A stretch of 6,920 nucleotides of DNA from 66-474 sp036278635 (GTDB lineage Bacteria > Pseudomonadota > Gammaproteobacteria > Xanthomonadales > Rhodanobacteraceae): contig DASUKQ010000032.1 in assembly GCA_036278635.1 (NCBI GenBank), positions 1 through 6,920 of the forward strand. The letters are read 5' to 3'. A program made the position numbers and the translations under genes. The notes under the pieces are model-generated. The model saw only the letters and a program-made list of their open reading frames with translations, was not told the DNA's origin and searched no databases. Positions 5,414-6,920 of the stretch are shown piece by piece; position 1 is the stretch's first letter; every line of letters starts with the position of its first letter.

Positions 5414-5525
5414 AGGGATCTCTGGCCGTGGATGGCGGCTTTGATGGCCGTTCTGCCGCCTGTGAGGTGGGGAACACGCTTGCATCGTAGCCAGCCAAGC
5501 GCCACGGTCACGGACAATCGCACGA

Positions 5526-6920
5526 CTATTGGTAGCCAAGGATAGCATTTTGCAGGAAGCTGCCGACATGCTGGCCATAGCTGCCGACGCCCTTGAACTG
5601 GATCTCGAACATGATGGCGTTGTCCGAATCGCCCTGATAGTTGTAGACGTAGTGCCGCGAGAGCACGCGGATGGCCGTGCAGCAGCTGTCCCACTCGATT
5701 CCGGCGAAAGCGTCGATCACGCGCCCGTCGCGAAACGAATAGTTGTAGCCGCTGATCAGCTTCCATGCGGCCCCGACCGGGAGCTCGGCCGAGATGCTGG
5801 CTTGCTCCAGCAGGTCTCGGCGGTAGCGGTAGTTGAGGTTCACGATGCCGTCGCCCCACAGGCGGCGCTGCAGGCCAACGGTGGAAACGTCGGTCTCGTC
5901 GGTATTGGGATTCCACTGTTGCGACGCGCTCAGCCGCCAGTTGTCGTTGAGGGCGACCGTGAGGTTGGCGACGTAGTTGGAACCGGAATAGTCGACGGAT
6001 TGGCCGCCACGGCGCAGCGTGACCCTCTGCGGATCGAAATAGCGGATCTGGCCGATGCTGGCGGACAGCTTTTCCACGCCGTTCTGGTCGAGAAAGCGCG
6101 TGGTCAGCGCCAGCGACAGGTTGTTGGCGTTCATCTGGCGATCGGCGCCGCTGAAGGTGTTGGTGGTGAACAATTGCCAGAAGTCGAACGTCATTTGCTG
6201 CGTATCGAACAGGGGCAGGTTGTCCTGGTTGCGATACGGGACGCGCAGGTAATAGGCACGCGGTTCCAGCGTCTGGGTGTAATCGCTGCCGAACAGGTGG
6301 ACGTCGCGTTCGAAAATCAGCCCCGCATCGACATCGAAGATCGGCGTCGTGCGCGAGGGGTGGGTCGGGCCGCCCGTTGCAACCGGTTGTGGCAGGTTGT
6401 AGGTGGTGTAGCGAACGCCGAGTTCCGGGCGCAGGAACCACGCGGCACCCTGCAGGGGCCAGTCGAGATACGGGTAGATGTCGAAGCGCTCGCCGCCAAC
6501 GGCGTCGGGCTTCACGAAGCGCACGGCCTCGGTCTGCACGCCCCACTCGGGTCCGCCCTGTCTGCCGATCGGGCGGCCGGCATTGAGGTACATTCGCGGC
6601 AGCCGCCGGTACGGCGCCGCGCTGTCGGATACGCCGGGGGTGACGATCTGGTACCAGTCGGCACCGACGCCGGCGTCCCACCAGTCTTCGCTGCCGGTGA
6701 CGTACGAGCGTGAACGGAGCAGGGTGACGCGCGAGGTGTCGACGTTCTCGCCGTAGTCCTGGAACCAGGCCTTGTCGGTGACGTGCGCGATGGACGTGGT
6801 CCAGCGCAGGTCCCCCGGCAGGGTCGTCCGGTTGGAGAAGGTCAGGTAACCGCGGTTGCGATCCGCGATCTTGTCGTGCGGCATGTAATCGAGGTTCAAC
6901 TCGCCCTTGCTGTTCGGGGT
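5526..6920 (-). CDS. lptD: LPS-assembly protein LptD, C-terminal barrel portion (5' end outside window)
   Basis: LptD is the outer-membrane beta-barrel that, with the lipoprotein LptE as plug, inserts lipopolysaccharide into the outer leaflet. The last 464 codons are present and the frame is open to the right edge. The fragment lacks the signal peptide, the N-terminal jellyroll domain and the first strands. It shows alternating hydrophobic/polar barrel strands and family blocks such as LEPRAYYLRVPYRNQDN, LPLFDT, FWQLFTTNTFSGADR, ANNLSLALTTRFLD, LNYRYRRD and EWDSCCTAIRV. The adjacent cysteines of DSCC (codons 5684-5679) match the C-terminal pair that forms the interdomain disulfides in E. coli LptD. 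They are the only cysteines in the fragment, so their partners must lie in the missing N-terminal part. The surA gene follows 251 bp downstream, the usual lptD-surA order, and SurA helps fold LptD. The TTG at 6899 is internal and not a start. Confidence 0.96.
   Translation of the reverse strand, partial: TPNSKGELNLDYMPHDKIADRNRGYLTFSNRTTLPGDLRWTTSIAHVTDKAWFQDYGENVDTSRVTLLRSRSYVTGSEDWWDAGVGADWYQIVTPGVSDSAAPYRRLPRMYLNAGRPIGRQGGPEWGVQTEAVRFVKPDAVGGERFDIYPYLDWPLQGAAWFLRPELGVRYTTYNLPQPVATGGPTHPSRTTPIFDVDAGLIFERDVHLFGSDYTQTLEPRAYYLRVPYRNQDNLPLFDTQQMTFDFWQLFTTNTFSGADRQMNANNLSLALTTRFLDQNGVEKLSASIGQIRYFDPQRVTLRRGGQSVDYSGSNYVANLTVALNDNWRLSASQQWNPNTDETDVSTVGLQRRLWGDGIVNLNYRYRRDLLEQASISAELPVGAAWKLISGYNYSFRDGRVIDAFAGIEWDSCCTAIRVLSRHYVYNYQGDSDNAIMFEIQFKGVGSYGQHVGSFLQNAILGYQ

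Larger units (their letters stand above)
5275..5525. other. 251-bp gap between lptD and surA (probable surA leader/promoter region)
   Basis: No convincing gene lies here, although the surA frame and others are open by chance in this GC-rich DNA. It is the longest gap in the minus-strand cluster and so the likeliest place for a surA promoter or leader. It holds a GC-only hairpin (5303-5321), an 8-bp direct repeat with a 22-bp period (5384-5413), and a looser inverted repeat, GGCGGC (5434-5439) with GCCGCC (5455-5460). I could not find a convincing sigma-70 or sigma-E promoter: the best -10-like hexamer (TACGAT on the minus strand, near 5485) has only a poor -35 partner. Confidence 0.5.

Noticed and set aside
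5480..5515. A sigma-70 promoter for surA using TACGAT as -10 and GTGACC as -35 at 16-bp spacing on the minus strand.
   Set aside because: The -10 matches only 4 of 6 consensus bases and the -35 is poor, which is too weak to annotate in such a sequence.
5275..6681. The surA frame stays open about 470 codons upstream of the chosen start, suggesting a 943-residue fusion protein.
   Set aside because: The extension overlaps lptD on the same strand in another frame and is Arg/Pro-rich with no domain pattern. SurA has a normal signal peptide at 5274. Long open frames are expected by chance in GC-rich DNA.
5529..6713. A 394-codon plus-strand frame opposite lptD.
   Set aside because: It is fully antisense to a clear LptD sequence, with composition typical of a shadow frame and no recognisable motif.
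332..6920. Search for a CRISPR array, tRNA/rRNA, transposase, toxin-antitoxin or phage genes.
   Set aside because: No regularly spaced repeats, no RNA gene signatures, and every sizeable supported frame is a known housekeeping or envelope gene.

Overview
This is a GC-rich window (roughly 60-65% GC by eye) with the conserved gammaproteobacterial gene order lptD-surA-pdxA-rsmA-apaG-apaH. All six genes are on the minus strand and are read from the right edge toward the left. The codon usage, the short palindromic intergenic repeats and the details of the proteins suggest a member of the Xanthomonadales (Lysobacterales; Xanthomonadaceae or Rhodanobacteraceae). That placement is inferred from style and synteny, without any database comparison.

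Layout: bases 1-331 hold the C-terminal end of an acyl-CoA dehydrogenase on the plus strand. It converges on the minus-strand cluster across a 279-bp gap (332-610) filled with several palindromic or hairpin units. Next come apaH (611-1447), apaG (1466-1888), rsmA/ksgA (1885-2709), a 97-bp gap holding an inverted pair of related palindromic repeats, pdxA (2807-3853), surA (3850-5274), a 251-bp leader, and the 3' two-thirds or so of lptD (5526 to the right edge).

The cluster mixes outer-membrane biogenesis with housekeeping functions. LptD is the outer-membrane LPS-insertion barrel, and SurA is the periplasmic chaperone that escorts barrel proteins, LptD among them in E. coli. PdxA makes pyridoxal phosphate, RsmA dimethylates 16S rRNA, ApaG is a small DUF525 protein, and ApaH hydrolyses Ap4A. 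Two junctions (surA/pdxA and rsmA/apaG) overlap by 4 bases as ATGA, and apaG/apaH are 18 bases apart, so the set looks like an operon with translational coupling. The 251-bp gap before surA and the repeat-filled gap before rsmA are the likeliest places for extra promoters or post-transcriptional control.

The gene content is ordinary. No new multi-gene system is visible: no CRISPR array, transposase, prophage or RNA gene. The most interesting signals are repeat-gene interactions. One repeat copy encodes the last 13 residues and the stop codon of PdxA. The facing copy puts the only purine-rich ribosome-binding candidate of rsmA inside a perfect hairpin.
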